Shown here: positions 8,274 to 15,948 of the stretch, piece by piece
Layout: the number at the start of each line of letters is the position of its first letter
Numbering within the stretch: position 1 is the first letter of the stretch
Virus record (IMG/VR): IMGVR_UViG_3300036770_006627
Span: 1 to 64,000 of that record
DNA from: a virus
Length of the DNA stretch: 64,000 nucleotides
Reading direction: 5' to 3' (one strand)
The notes under the pieces: generated by a model
Told to the model about the DNA's origin: nothing
Database searches by the model: none
The model's input: only the letters and a program-made list of their open reading frames with translations
Made by a program: the position numbers and the translations under genes

Positions 8274-8520
8274 CACGCCCGAAGCGCAGCTGCTCAAGTG
8301 CATGAGCGAGCTGGGCGAGCTGGCCGACGCGCAGCTCAAACGCGACAGATTCGAGATTATCGACGGCATTGGCGACGTCCTTGTAACGCTGATTCTGTTC
8401 GCCAGGCTCAGCGGTCTGGATATCCGCGACTGCCTCGCGCACGCCTACGGCATGATCAAGGACCGCAAGGGCATCCTGATGCCCAACGGCGTCTTTGTGA
8501 AGGAGGACGACAATGCCTGA
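8206..8520 (+). CDS. MazG-like nucleotide pyrophosphohydrolase
   Basis: 104 residues with the all-alpha NTP-PPase (MazG) signature: 'SELGELADA' (ExxE) and 'EIIDGIGDVLVTL' (ExxD), which coordinate magnesium. The family hydrolyses nucleoside triphosphates to monophosphates and pyrophosphate. Phage versions have been proposed to lower (p)ppGpp or clean nucleotide pools. The strong SD GGAGG is hidden in a hairpin, so translation may be regulated. It overlaps genes on both sides. Single-domain short form. Confidence 0.85.
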   Translation: MTWNELITAVEQWAEARKIIPNSTPEAQLLKCMSELGELADAQLKRDRFEIIDGIGDVLVTLILFARLSGLDIRDCLAHAYGMIKDRKGILMPNGVFVKEDDNA

Positions 8521-8917
8521 TCCCGCCAAACGTTTCATTCTCAACGTTGAGCAGCGCGTCTACGTTGAGAAGTCCTGGGGGCACGAGGACTGGATCTACA
8601 ACGGCCGGTACTGCGGCAAGAAGCTGCACGTGAAAAAGGGCAAAATGTGCTCGTTTCATTACCACCGTGTGAAGGATGAGGTGATGTACCTGGAGTCTGG
8701 TAAAATCATTCTCACGTACGGCTGGGATGAAGATCAGGCACACGCGGCGCAGATCACGCTGACGCCCGATATGGCTTTTCATATTCCGCCGGGCATGTGG
8801 CACAGATTTGAGGGCGTAGAAGACTCTGTAATTACTGAATTCAGCACGCACCACTCCGACAAAGACGTCGTGAGAGCTGGGCAGCAAGAGCCTGAAGACA
8901 AGGATGAAGAAACATGA
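8513..8917 (+). CDS. Cupin-fold protein
   Basis: 134 residues. Cupin motif 1 appears as 'CSFHYHRVKDEVMYLESGK' (H-x-H..E metal ligands) and motif 2 as 'MAFHIPPGMWHRFEG' (His). The start 'VEKSWGHEDWIYN...YCGKKLHVKKGK' resembles mannose-6-phosphate isomerase-like and sugar-related cupins. It could act on a sugar or be a non-enzymatic binder, which would fit the glycan cluster downstream. The C-terminal ~15 residues are acidic. ATG overlaps the mazG stop; its own stop overlaps the next ATG (ATGA). Confidence 0.8.
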   Translation: MPDPAKRFILNVEQRVYVEKSWGHEDWIYNGRYCGKKLHVKKGKMCSFHYHRVKDEVMYLESGKIILTYGWDEDQAHAAQITLTPDMAFHIPPGMWHRFEGVEDSVITEFSTHHSDKDVVRAGQQEPEDKDEET

Positions 8918-10107
8918 CCGAGAAAGAAGCAGTCAACGTTGCTGACGTTCTCAAGACCGTGCGGGCCGTACCGGGCGCCGTGGGTCGCGCCGTGGCTGGC
9001 GTTCCTGGTGGCGTGGGCGGTTTTGCGCTGAACACGGCACGCCGCGGGCTGAACGCAGTTGGCGACCTCGGCGTTTCGCTGACGCGGCCTGGTATCAGTC
9101 CGGAGTTTGCGCCTGAAATAAACAAGGCGCTGTGGAACGCGTCGACTGCGGCAAAGGGACTTGGGACGAAAACAGTGGGCGCGTTACAAAAAGGCGTCGA
9201 GCGTCTGACTGGCATGCCGCACACGAGCAAGTTCAATCCGCTTAATGTGGCGACGGGCGCGGGCATTTTTGGTGCGGGTGCGGCTGCTCTTACAGGCCGT
9301 GGTTCTAAGCCCGCGGCGCCTGCAGCCTCGCCCGCAGTGTCAGTCTCGCCTGCCTCTGGCCTGGCCGGGCTCAGTCAGCGCGGCATGGACATGTGGAAGA
9401 ACTTGCCGGTAGAAGCTCGGTACGCGATTGGTGCTGGCGTCCCCCTGGCGCTGCTTGGCGGTTACCTCGGTCGTAAAGGCGGCCTCGGAGGCCTCGGTCT
9501 CGGTGCGCTCGGTCTTGGCGCCGCAGCGCTGGGGGGCGCCAGTGGCGGCGCGTTTGGCGACGGTGCGCGCCGGTTCTCGGGCAAAATGCTCTACAACCTC
9601 GGCTCGTTTTTTGGCGGCAAGAGCGACACGGCGAGCCAGATTAACCGGCTTTCTGGTTTGAGTCCCGGCATGGGCGCTACGGTGCTCATGGGGCGCGACC
9701 CGAGTCTCTCGAGTGCAGACGCGCTGCAGCAGTACGAGTTTCTTACCAAGAACAAAGACATGATCGCGCGGATGCTGCCCAACCTTGATGCGAAGAAAGC
9801 CAGCGCCAACGACCTGTTCAAGCTGGCGCGCTGCTGGAAGGGCTACGAACCAGTTCCGGGCAAAGCGCCTTACAGCGAAGACTCCTGCCGCCCGGTCGGC
9901 AGCAAGAAGAAAAAGAAAGAAGAGAAGAAGGCGGGCAGCCATGCGTTCAAGCTCACCAAGAAAGAGCACGAAGAGGTCGTCGAGGGCGGCAAGCCGTCGA
10001 TCGAATCTAAGCTGCACAAGGTGACGCCGCGCGACCCGTCTGAGGGCGAAAATCTCCGCCCGCATGGCGCGCTTGTATCGCCGGACGACAAACCCGTCGC
10101 CGATTGA
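8914..10107 (+). CDS. Large Gly/Ala-rich virion-type protein
   Basis: 397 residues beginning 'MTEKEAVNVADVLKTV', with Gly/Ala hydrophobic segments at ~108-125 and ~165-215 (repeated 'GLGGLGLGALGLGAAALGG') and a strongly basic/acidic C-terminus (KKKKKEEKK near residue 330). It is coupled to the cupin gene by ATGA. No enzyme motif is seen. The layout matches the membrane-active proteins at 6-8 kb. The TGA stop is inside a GATATC element variant. Confidence 0.7.
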   Translation: MTEKEAVNVADVLKTVRAVPGAVGRAVAGVPGGVGGFALNTARRGLNAVGDLGVSLTRPGISPEFAPEINKALWNASTAAKGLGTKTVGALQKGVERLTGMPHTSKFNPLNVATGAGIFGAGAAALTGRGSKPAAPAASPAVSVSPASGLAGLSQRGMDMWKNLPVEARYAIGAGVPLALLGGYLGRKGGLGGLGLGALGLGAAALGGASGGAFGDGARRFSGKMLYNLGSFFGGKSDTASQINRLSGLSPGMGATVLMGRDPSLSSADALQQYEFLTKNKDMIARMLPNLDAKKASANDLFKLARCWKGYEPVPGKAPYSEDSCRPVGSKKKKKEEKKAGSHAFKLTKKEHEEVVEGGKPSIESKLHKVTPRDPSEGENLRPHGALVSPDDKPVAD

Positions 10108-10114
10108 TATCTAT
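10103..10114. repeat. GATATC palindrome, variant copy (ATTGATATCTAT)
   Basis: Contains the TGA stop of the upstream gene and lies 32 bases before the phoH start. Confidence 0.6.
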
Positions 10115-10145
10115 CCCGCCCGCCACGGAAAGGAATCCTGGCACT

Positions 10146-10862
10146 ATGCGGAAAAAGCCTACGCAGTCTGCGGAAAAGAAAACTGCAGAAAAAGCGCGCC
10201 GCAGACAAGAGCGCCAGCAGATCCGCGAACAGCAGATTCGGCAGCCGCTTGAAATTACGTGGCGCACGCCAGTGCAAAAGCTGGCCTGGAACGCGCTGGA
10301 AGAAAACCTCATCACGTTTCTGCTTGGCTCGGCGGGTTCTGGCAAGACTTTTCTTGCGATGGCGTACGCGCTAAACGCCGTATTGACCAACCAGGCCGAA
10401 AAGATCGTGCTCACTCGGCCGATCGTCGAAGCAGGCGAAAAGTTGGGTTACCTGCCGGGCACGTTTGGCGAAAAAGTAAATCCGTACATGCAGCCGCTGT
10501 ACGACGCCATGGACACGCTGGTCGGCAAGCAATCCGCGAAGCGCGAAACGATCAACAAGGCCGTGGTCCTCGCGCCGCTTTGCTACATGCGCGGCCGTAC
10601 GTTCTCGAACGCAGTCTGCGTATTCGACGAGGCGCAAAACGCGACCTACACGCAGCTCAAGCTGTTTCTCTCGCGTTTTGGCGAGGGCAGCAAAATGATT
10701 GTGACTGGTGACCCCAAACAGAGCGACTTGCCTATTTCGCCTGCTCCGTTGACGGACGTTGTTGCACGACTTGAGAGCGCGCGCAACATTGCCACGGTGA
10801 AATTTGGAAACGCCGACGTCGTACGCCATCCGATCGTTACGACTGTCTTAGAGCGGCTGTAG
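10146..10862 (+). CDS. phoH: PhoH-like ATPase
   Basis: 238 residues from ATG 10146 (GGAAAGGAATC upstream); a TTG start 42 bases earlier is less likely. Walker A GSAGSGKT is at residues 61-68 and Walker B 'VFDEAQN' has the acidic pair at 161-162. 'TRPIVEAGEKLGYLPGTFGEKVNPYMQPLYDAM' and 'VTGDPKQSDLP' are diagnostic of the PhoH family, a P-loop ATPase related to superfamily 1 helicases and common in phages. The N-terminal 40 residues are highly basic. The role in phages is unsettled; RNA or DNA handling is likely. Confidence 0.95.
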   Translation: MRKKPTQSAEKKTAEKARRRQERQQIREQQIRQPLEITWRTPVQKLAWNALEENLITFLLGSAGSGKTFLAMAYALNAVLTNQAEKIVLTRPIVEAGEKLGYLPGTFGEKVNPYMQPLYDAMDTLVGKQSAKRETINKAVVLAPLCYMRGRTFSNAVCVFDEAQNATYTQLKLFLSRFGEGSKMIVTGDPKQSDLPISPAPLTDVVARLESARNIATVKFGNADVVRHPIVTTVLERL

Positions 10863-10867
10863 TTTTC

Positions 10868-10895
10868 TTGACTGACAGCTATGTGTCGCTAGACT
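10868..10895 (+). promoter_or_regulatory. Sigma-70-like promoter before the nuclease gene
   Basis: TTGACT (10868-10873), 16-base spacer, TAGACT (10890-10895). The start site would be ~30 bases upstream of ATG 10937. GCTAGACTCT (10888-10897) recurs in the gap at 27624-27633. Confidence 0.55.
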
Positions 10896-10936
10896 CTTTC
10901 GCACAGGAATTACCCCTGCTTACGAAGGAGTCGATT

Positions 10937-11605
10937 ATGTGCGGTATTCTTTGCGCGCACGACACAATTGCGATTGAATTTACGCAAGAAGAACGCGTAC
11001 TTGTTGCAAAATACGCCGGGAACGCAATTTTGCCTGTCGGTTTTCATTCTGATATTTGGGATATGACCAAAGAAGAAGAACGGGCACGTCGCGAGGCAGA
11101 GCGCCCTGAAAATCAATACACCGGCATGGCGGCTGAGGCTGCTTGGTACAAATGGTCTGAATTTGCAGGTAGTGGCGGGTTTAATGGGTTTGTTGCCAAC
11201 CGCAAACTGCGCGACAAGGATAAATTCAAGGGCGACAACGGCGTGGACTGCATTTTGGCCGGTGGGCGCGTTTTGATCGACGTAAAAGGGTCTGAACCTA
11301 TGCGCGGCATGCTGTTCGACGAAGACACGGCCATGAAGCTGCACTTGACGCACAAGCGCGCTGCGTCACTGGAAGCTATCCGCAATATTATTTACGTGTT
11401 TGCTTTGACCAAGCGCGCACTCGAAGAGGCGTGCATTGCGCCGTATGTGGTATTGCTTGTTGGTTGGCTCTACGGTCACGAACTTTACGGGCGCACAGAT
11501 AAAGCAACCTTAGAGGGTTGGTCAGCGCGCGGCGGCTCGCTGCGCAAGATGCACGAACTGGAACAGCTGCTGTTGAGCGTTGCGCCCTCCGAACAGGTTG
11601 CTTAA
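10937..11605 (+). CDS. PD-(D/E)XK nuclease-like protein
   Basis: 222 residues from ATG 10937, chosen for its perfect AAGGAG 7 bases upstream; a TTG at 10868 would read through the promoter. The core 'GVDCILAGGRVLIDVKGS' gives Asp104 and Asp115-x-Lys117, the catalytic pattern of the PD-(D/E)XK fold. Glu residues in 'GMAAEAAWYKW' could be the first helix ligand. Such proteins include Holliday-junction resolvases, restriction-like and repair nucleases. The specific activity is unknown. Confidence 0.7.
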   Translation: MCGILCAHDTIAIEFTQEERVLVAKYAGNAILPVGFHSDIWDMTKEEERARREAERPENQYTGMAAEAAWYKWSEFAGSGGFNGFVANRKLRDKDKFKGDNGVDCILAGGRVLIDVKGSEPMRGMLFDEDTAMKLHLTHKRAASLEAIRNIIYVFALTKRALEEACIAPYVVLLVGWLYGHELYGRTDKATLEGWSARGGSLRKMHELEQLLLSVAPSEQVA

Positions 11606-11608
11606 AAT
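11580..11608 (+). promoter_or_regulatory. Possible promoter at end of nuclease gene
   Basis: TTGCGC (11580-11585), 17-base spacer, TAAAAT (11603-11608). It overlaps the 3' end of the nuclease gene and could drive the Myb-like gene and tRNA. Confidence 0.35.
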
Positions 11609-11939
11609 ACCCCGCGCGTTCATTCACTCGTACACAGAGGGCACATGCGGGAAAGACGCAGGGAGGCGGTCCCGACCTGGCCGCGATTGCTATAAACGAT
11701 CGCGCCGCGACGGAAAAAGTACCTGCGGGAGCGGCCTGCCGACCCGGGCCGACTTTGCACCCTATCGGACAGCCGGGGCGCCGGGATGCTGCGGAAAGAT
11801 ATCTTTTCGCGCTTAACGCTGGTTGCTGGGTTCCTAACGCCGTCCGAGCGTGTCCTTCGCCCTTACGCAACACGAGCACAAGTGGGACACGAGCGGTCCT
11901 GCTGCCAGCGCCCAGCCCGCCTTTTTTAACTTGCGTCTA
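11606..11939. other. 334-base gap with no accepted gene
   Basis: It holds a possible promoter -10 at its start and a GATATC palindrome extended to a 20-bp near-perfect inverted repeat (11791-11810). The frame of the downstream gene stays open back to a GTG at 11850, but I see no SD there. The rest is GC-rich with no clear terminator. Confidence 0.5.
11795..11806. repeat. GATATC palindrome, exact copy (AAAGATATCTTT), intergenic
   Basis: Centre of a 20-bp inverted repeat, GCGGAAAGAT/ATCTTTTCGC, with one mismatch. It is 134 bases before ATG 11940. Confidence 0.8.
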
Positions 11940-12617
11940 ATGAAGGGCCACTACACTGCCGCCGAATTAGAAACGCTCCGACGCACTGGTATTATTCCAG
12001 GGCGCACACGGCGAAGTATTCAAAACGCCAGAACAAAACTTGCATTGCGCCAACCGCGTGCGTTGCGTTCTCGATGGGCCGAGGAAGAAAAACAGAAACT
12101 CGCCGAGTTGTTTGCTCAGGGTTTCTCTGCGCTGCTCATTGCGCGGCGGGCGCTTCTGCCTAGAAGTTTGATGTCAATTCAGAAGCAGCTCAGGCGCATG
12201 GGGCTGTCGAAACGTATGCCCATCAAACGGCTCAGCGTCGAAACGCGCGATTTGCTGAAGTCTTTTCTGCGCGCGCACTTTGCCAATCGCACGCCCCGGG
12301 AATTGACTGAAATTTGGAACGAGCAGTGTCCCGAGCACGCGTTAAATAAGCGCTCGATCGTGTCTTACCTAACACGCCTTGGGCTCAAAATGCCGTACGC
12401 GGAGGTGATCCGTTTAGAGCGCCTCAAAAAACGCGAGCGCGCGCTGCAGCTCGCAGCTGCGGAAACTCACGAAAACCTGCAGACGCTGCAAGAGAAAATT
12501 CGCCGTGAACGCGCGCGAGTGCTGCGCGCGCGCCTTGCTCGCGGTCGCGATCTGTGGACGGGACTGCAGTTGTCGCCTGAAGAATTAACAGACGGGCCCG
12601 CTGAAAACGACCCATGA
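11940..12617 (+). CDS. Myb/SANT-like DNA-binding protein with coiled-coil tail
   Basis: 225 residues from ATG 11940; a GTG at 11850 would add 30 residues of low-complexity sequence. Three helix-turn-helix-like units can be seen: residues ~4-38 ('YTAAELETLRR...GRTRRSIQNARTKL'), ~44-90 ('RWAEEEKQKLAELFAQG...SLMSIQKQLRRMGL') and ~97-150 ('LKSFLRAHFANRTPRELTEIWNEQ...SIVSYLTRLGL'). These resemble tandem Myb/homeodomain-like repeats, followed by an Arg/Glu-rich coiled coil. Likely a sequence-specific DNA binder or regulator. The stop abuts the tRNA with no gap. Confidence 0.65.
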   Translation: MKGHYTAAELETLRRTGIIPGRTRRSIQNARTKLALRQPRALRSRWAEEEKQKLAELFAQGFSALLIARRALLPRSLMSIQKQLRRMGLSKRMPIKRLSVETRDLLKSFLRAHFANRTPRELTEIWNEQCPEHALNKRSIVSYLTRLGLKMPYAEVIRLERLKKRERALQLAAAETHENLQTLQEKIRRERARVLRARLARGRDLWTGLQLSPEELTDGPAENDP

Positions 12618-12689
12618 TGCCCGATAGCACAACGGTAGTGCGCGCGACTGTTAATCGTGAGGTTCCAGGTTCGAATCCTGGTCGGGCAG
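12618..12689 (+). tRNA. tRNA-Asn (GTT)
   Basis: A full cloverleaf can be drawn: acceptor TGCCCGA/TCGGGCA, D-arm GCAC/GTGC, anticodon stem CGCGA/TCGTG (one G-T) with loop CTGTTAA giving anticodon GTT, T-arm CCAGG/CCTGG with TTCGAAT loop, discriminator G. No CCA is encoded (GCTTTT follows). It starts on the base after the Myb-like gene's stop, so processing from a shared transcript is likely. Confidence 0.94.
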
Positions 12690-12743
12690 CTTTTGTCTTA
12701 CGCCGCGCTTGACGGATCAGGCGCATTCGCTGGGGCTTGCGTC

Positions 12744-13202
12744 ATGGATGACTTCGAATTGCCGAAACGGACTGCTCAGATGGTTGGGCAGGCCGGAACG
12801 CATTATGCGGCCATGGAGCTTTTCAAAGTTGGTATTGCAACAGCGCACCCAACCGTCGATGTCGGATACGATCTGATTACTGACGCAAACGGGGTGTTGA
12901 AACGTTGTCAAATCAAATCTGAGCTTGAGGGTTTTGCTGACCGCCCGCAGCTGCATCAAATTCGTTTCAACATGCGTCGCCGAAGAGCACGCTTTTCAGG
13001 GCAAAACGTCGCCGAGAATCGAGACAAGCAGTACACAACGTCTATGATCGACGTTATGATTTGCGTCACGATGAAGCACAACACAATTTTTATTGTGCCC
13101 GCTGCGGAGATCGATTTCACAAAAGACTGGCTTTATTACCGCCAGCTTGTGCCTTGGGAAAAAGCTTGGCACGTGTTGTTAACAGCGCAATCATTGAAGT
13201 AG
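12744..13202 (+). CDS. PD-(D/E)XK-type nuclease (Holliday-resolvase-like fold)
   Basis: 152 residues from ATG 12744. The sequence 'VDVGYDLITDANGVLKRCQIKSE' matches the family in which an Asp (43) is followed by a strand ending Q-I-K (56-58), the variant PD-(D/E)XK core of small endonuclease or resolvase-like proteins. 'QMVGQAGTHYAAMELFKVGI' fits the N-terminal helix. It is the second nuclease of this fold within 2 kb. The substrate is unknown. Confidence 0.7.
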   Translation: MDDFELPKRTAQMVGQAGTHYAAMELFKVGIATAHPTVDVGYDLITDANGVLKRCQIKSELEGFADRPQLHQIRFNMRRRRARFSGQNVAENRDKQYTTSMIDVMICVTMKHNTIFIVPAAEIDFTKDWLYYRQLVPWEKAWHVLLTAQSLK

Positions 13203-13233
13203 CTCAAACGCCTACATATGTGAAGCTGTAATA

Positions 13234-14334
13234 ATGTACGACGTTCTAATCGTGGGCGGCGGCCTGTTTGGCGCAACCTTTGCCCGCGAGTGCCTCAATG
13301 CGAACAAACGGGTGCTCGTCATAGATAAGCGCGAGCACATCGCGGGTAATTGCTACACCGAGTCGCGGCACGGTATTGAGGCGCACGTCTATGGCCCGCA
13401 CATTTTCCACACCAACAGCGAAACTATCTGGAACTACGTGCGGCAGTTCGCTACCTTCAATACTTTTGTGAACCGGCCCAAGGTTCACTACGCCGGGCGG
13501 CTCTATTCGTTTCCAATCAATCTTTTTACGCTGTATCAGCTTTGGGGCGTGCAGACCCCTGAAGCGGCCCGCCAGAAGCTGGCCGAGGTGCGTGTGCCAA
13601 TTGCCCGACCGGACAATCTTGAAGAGTGGATCCTCTCCCAGGTAGGCGAGGAGATTTACCGCACGTTCATTTACGGCTATACCAAGAAGCAGTGGCGGCG
13701 CGAACCGCGTGACCTTCCGGCCGCCATTGTGCGGCGGTTGCCTATCCGGCTGAACTTTGACGACAACTACTTCAACGACGCCTATCAAGGCGTGCCAGCG
13801 GCGGGTTACACGGCAATGATTACGGAGATGCTTTCCGGCGCCGACGTTGTTTTGGGCGTCGACTACTTTGCGCAGCGCGACGTTTGGGACGCCCGCGCCC
13901 GCACCGTGGTCTTTACGGGTTGCTTAGATCAGTTTTACGAATACAAACACGGCGCGCTGGAGTACCGAACGCTCCGGTTTGAATCGGAGCTTTATGCCGT
14001 GCCTGACTACCAAGGCAACGCCATCATTAACTACACCGACGAAGCGGTGGCGTTTACGCGCAGTATCGAGCACCGGCATTTTGTCGGCGGGTCCGGCGAT
14101 TGCACCTACGTGACGCGCGAGTATCCCGAAACGTGGCGGCCGGATTCGGTGCCCTACTACCCGATTGATGACGCGCGCAACCGCGGAATTTACGCCGCCT
14201 ACGCGCAGGCAGCCAAAGCCGAGACAAAATACGTTTTTGGCGGTAGACTGGCCGAGTACCGGTATTACGACATGCACCAGGTCATTGGCAGCGCCCTGAC
14301 AACCGCAAAACAGTTTTTACACATAAAGATGTAA
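13234..14334 (+). CDS. glf: UDP-galactopyranose mutase
   Basis: 366 residues, the normal length for Glf. FAD-binding GGGLFG is at residues 8-13; 'REHIAGNCY', 'YGPHIFHTNSETIWNYV', 'SFPINLFTLYQLW', 'FIYGYTKKQW' and 'GSALTTAKQF' all match the bacterial enzyme. It converts UDP-galactopyranose to UDP-galactofuranose using reduced FAD in the cytoplasm. It heads the glycan cluster, so the phage may supply Galf to its own glycosyltransferases. Identification is secure. Confidence 0.96.
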   Translation: MYDVLIVGGGLFGATFARECLNANKRVLVIDKREHIAGNCYTESRHGIEAHVYGPHIFHTNSETIWNYVRQFATFNTFVNRPKVHYAGRLYSFPINLFTLYQLWGVQTPEAARQKLAEVRVPIARPDNLEEWILSQVGEEIYRTFIYGYTKKQWRREPRDLPAAIVRRLPIRLNFDDNYFNDAYQGVPAAGYTAMITEMLSGADVVLGVDYFAQRDVWDARARTVVFTGCLDQFYEYKHGALEYRTLRFESELYAVPDYQGNAIINYTDEAVAFTRSIEHRHFVGGSGDCTYVTREYPETWRPDSVPYYPIDDARNRGIYAAYAQAAKAETKYVFGGRLAEYRYYDMHQVIGSALTTAKQFLHIKM

Positions 14335-14340
14335 CACACA

Positions 14341-15114
14341 ATGCGCAGAATTATTGTTACGCCCGCCGGTCGCGCGCGCTATTTGCGGTTGTTGAGTCGG
14401 CATTTGGCAGCGCAAGCTAGTTCATTTGATGAGTGGCACTTGTGGCTTAACACCACGGACGCGGCCGACATTGCTTACTGCATGTCGCTACCGGCAAAGA
14501 TTATTATTGCGCCAGATTCGCGGCCCGAGTTGGGAATTCAAAATATTCATACCTTCTTTCCGATTGATAGCTGCGATGCGTCAGCGCTGTATTTGCGGTT
14601 GGACGACGACATTGTGTGGTGCGACGACAACTTTGTGGACATTATGTTTCAAGCGCGTGAACGAGAGCATCGCGCTTTTCTTGTCTCCGCAAACGTGATT
14701 AACAACGCGATCTGTTCGCATCTTCATTTTAGGTTCGGTATTTTGCCGCCGTGTAAGTACAACTCCTTCGATCCGGTTGGTTGGCAAAACCCAGAGTTCG
14801 CCCAGCTAGTACATCGCGAATTTTTATCGGGCGGCCGAGACAGGTACAAATTTGATCGATGGTTTCTTACGCCTGGTGAGCGTATCAGCATTAATGCCAT
14901 AAGTTGGCGCGGCGATGTGTTTCAGCAATTTGCTGGAAAGCTCCCAGTGTCTGACGAAGAGCTTTGGCTAACTGAAATTGCGCCGCACATGTATGGTCCT
15001 GTGATGATTTGCGGAGCTGCTTTGTGTTCGCATTTTGCATTTCACACGCAACGGGCTTTGCTGGATTCGGGGCCGCTACTCGCAGAGTACGAAAAACTTG
15101 CGCCGCAAATATAG
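14341..15114 (+). CDS. Putative glycosyltransferase (GT-A-like)
   Basis: 257 residues, starting 6 bases after glf. 'ALYLRLDDDIVWCDD' holds an Asp-rich DxD-type metal/nucleotide-sugar site near residue 85, typical of GT-A transferases. 'MRRIIVTPAGRARYLRLLSRHL' and a conserved Trp/His-rich C-terminal half support a sugar-transfer enzyme. No membrane segment is seen. A galactofuranosyl or other transferase acting with Glf is a reasonable inference; donor and acceptor are unknown. Confidence 0.7.
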   Translation: MRRIIVTPAGRARYLRLLSRHLAAQASSFDEWHLWLNTTDAADIAYCMSLPAKIIIAPDSRPELGIQNIHTFFPIDSCDASALYLRLDDDIVWCDDNFVDIMFQAREREHRAFLVSANVINNAICSHLHFRFGILPPCKYNSFDPVGWQNPEFAQLVHREFLSGGRDRYKFDRWFLTPGERISINAISWRGDVFQQFAGKLPVSDEELWLTEIAPHMYGPVMICGAALCSHFAFHTQRALLDSGPLLAEYEKLAPQI

Positions 15115-15145
15115 GCGTTGTCCGCCGTCGATTTAAGGGATGCAC

Positions 15146-15943
15146 ATGTACGATATTATTTATTTTGCGCCCGTTTCGTTCAACGGAAAATATTACGCGC
15201 GGCTTGCGGCGTTTCGCAAGTACGGTCTTTTAAATAGGGCCGGTGTGTCAATGAAGGTGTACTTCTTGTCCGGCAGCGAGCCGGTGCCAAACGAGTTTGC
15301 TCCGGCCACATGGCCGTTCGAGGTGGAATTTGTTTCGTCAGCGTTTCGGTTTGGCGGAATCAAGAACTACGACTTTGTGCGGCAACTTGCGCCAACGCAG
15401 GCTGCTTCGGCGCGGTGGTGGTACAAGATCGACGACGACTCGATCAATGACGTCGCCGGAACGGTGGCGCGATTGGATGCCGATTACAACTGGAAACACC
15501 CGTTGTACATTTGCGGCGATTATGGCGCCGGGCTCGAGCCGTTGTTCTTCAACGGTATTGCGCGTTCTGCGCACGCGTCGCGCATTTTGCACACGAATCA
15601 ACGCGACAAGGCAATTTTGCACCACGAACGCGAGTCCAGCTTTTTGTCTTCGCCTTGTTTGCAAATGATCGTTGAAGACGAAGAGTGCCGTAAGTTTTTG
15701 AATTTCATTTGTCAGCCGCACAACGATCAGGTGCGGTGCTACGGCGACCAGGCCCTAGCCGTTGCCGCGCGGTTCGTTCGTGTGCATCAGGTCGATTGTC
15801 ATTTCACGACGCAGTGGCCCAACATCGTGAACTTCAGTTTGTTTGGCGGCCGTTTTACGCACATTCACTTTATTCATCCAGAGCACCCCGATTGGTCGCT
15901 GTTTCTTGAATTTGTGGCGCGGCACAACGTCAGTGTGGATTAA
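15146..15943 (+). CDS. Putative glycosyltransferase (GT-A-like)
   Basis: 265 residues from ATG 15146, chosen because AAGGGA is 5 bases upstream; an ATG two codons earlier overlaps that SD. 'ARWWYKIDDDSINDVAGTVARL' carries the DxD-type site, preceded by the strand pattern of a GT-A fold ('MKVYFLSGSEPVP'). A C-terminal 'HFTTQWPNIVNFSLFGGRFTHIHF' is His-rich. It is a neighbour of the other sugar enzymes and probably adds one sugar in the same glycan. Specificity unknown. Confidence 0.68.
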   Translation: MYDIIYFAPVSFNGKYYARLAAFRKYGLLNRAGVSMKVYFLSGSEPVPNEFAPATWPFEVEFVSSAFRFGGIKNYDFVRQLAPTQAASARWWYKIDDDSINDVAGTVARLDADYNWKHPLYICGDYGAGLEPLFFNGIARSAHASRILHTNQRDKAILHHERESSFLSSPCLQMIVEDEECRKFLNFICQPHNDQVRCYGDQALAVAARFVRVHQVDCHFTTQWPNIVNFSLFGGRFTHIHFIHPEHPDWSLFLEFVARHNVSVD

Positions 15944-15948
15944 AGTGC

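Noticed and set aside
12424-12726. Minus-strand frame containing 'ARPGFEPGTSRL'
   Set aside because: This peptide is a well-known artefact of translating the complement of a tRNA T-arm. The tRNA-Asn explains it.
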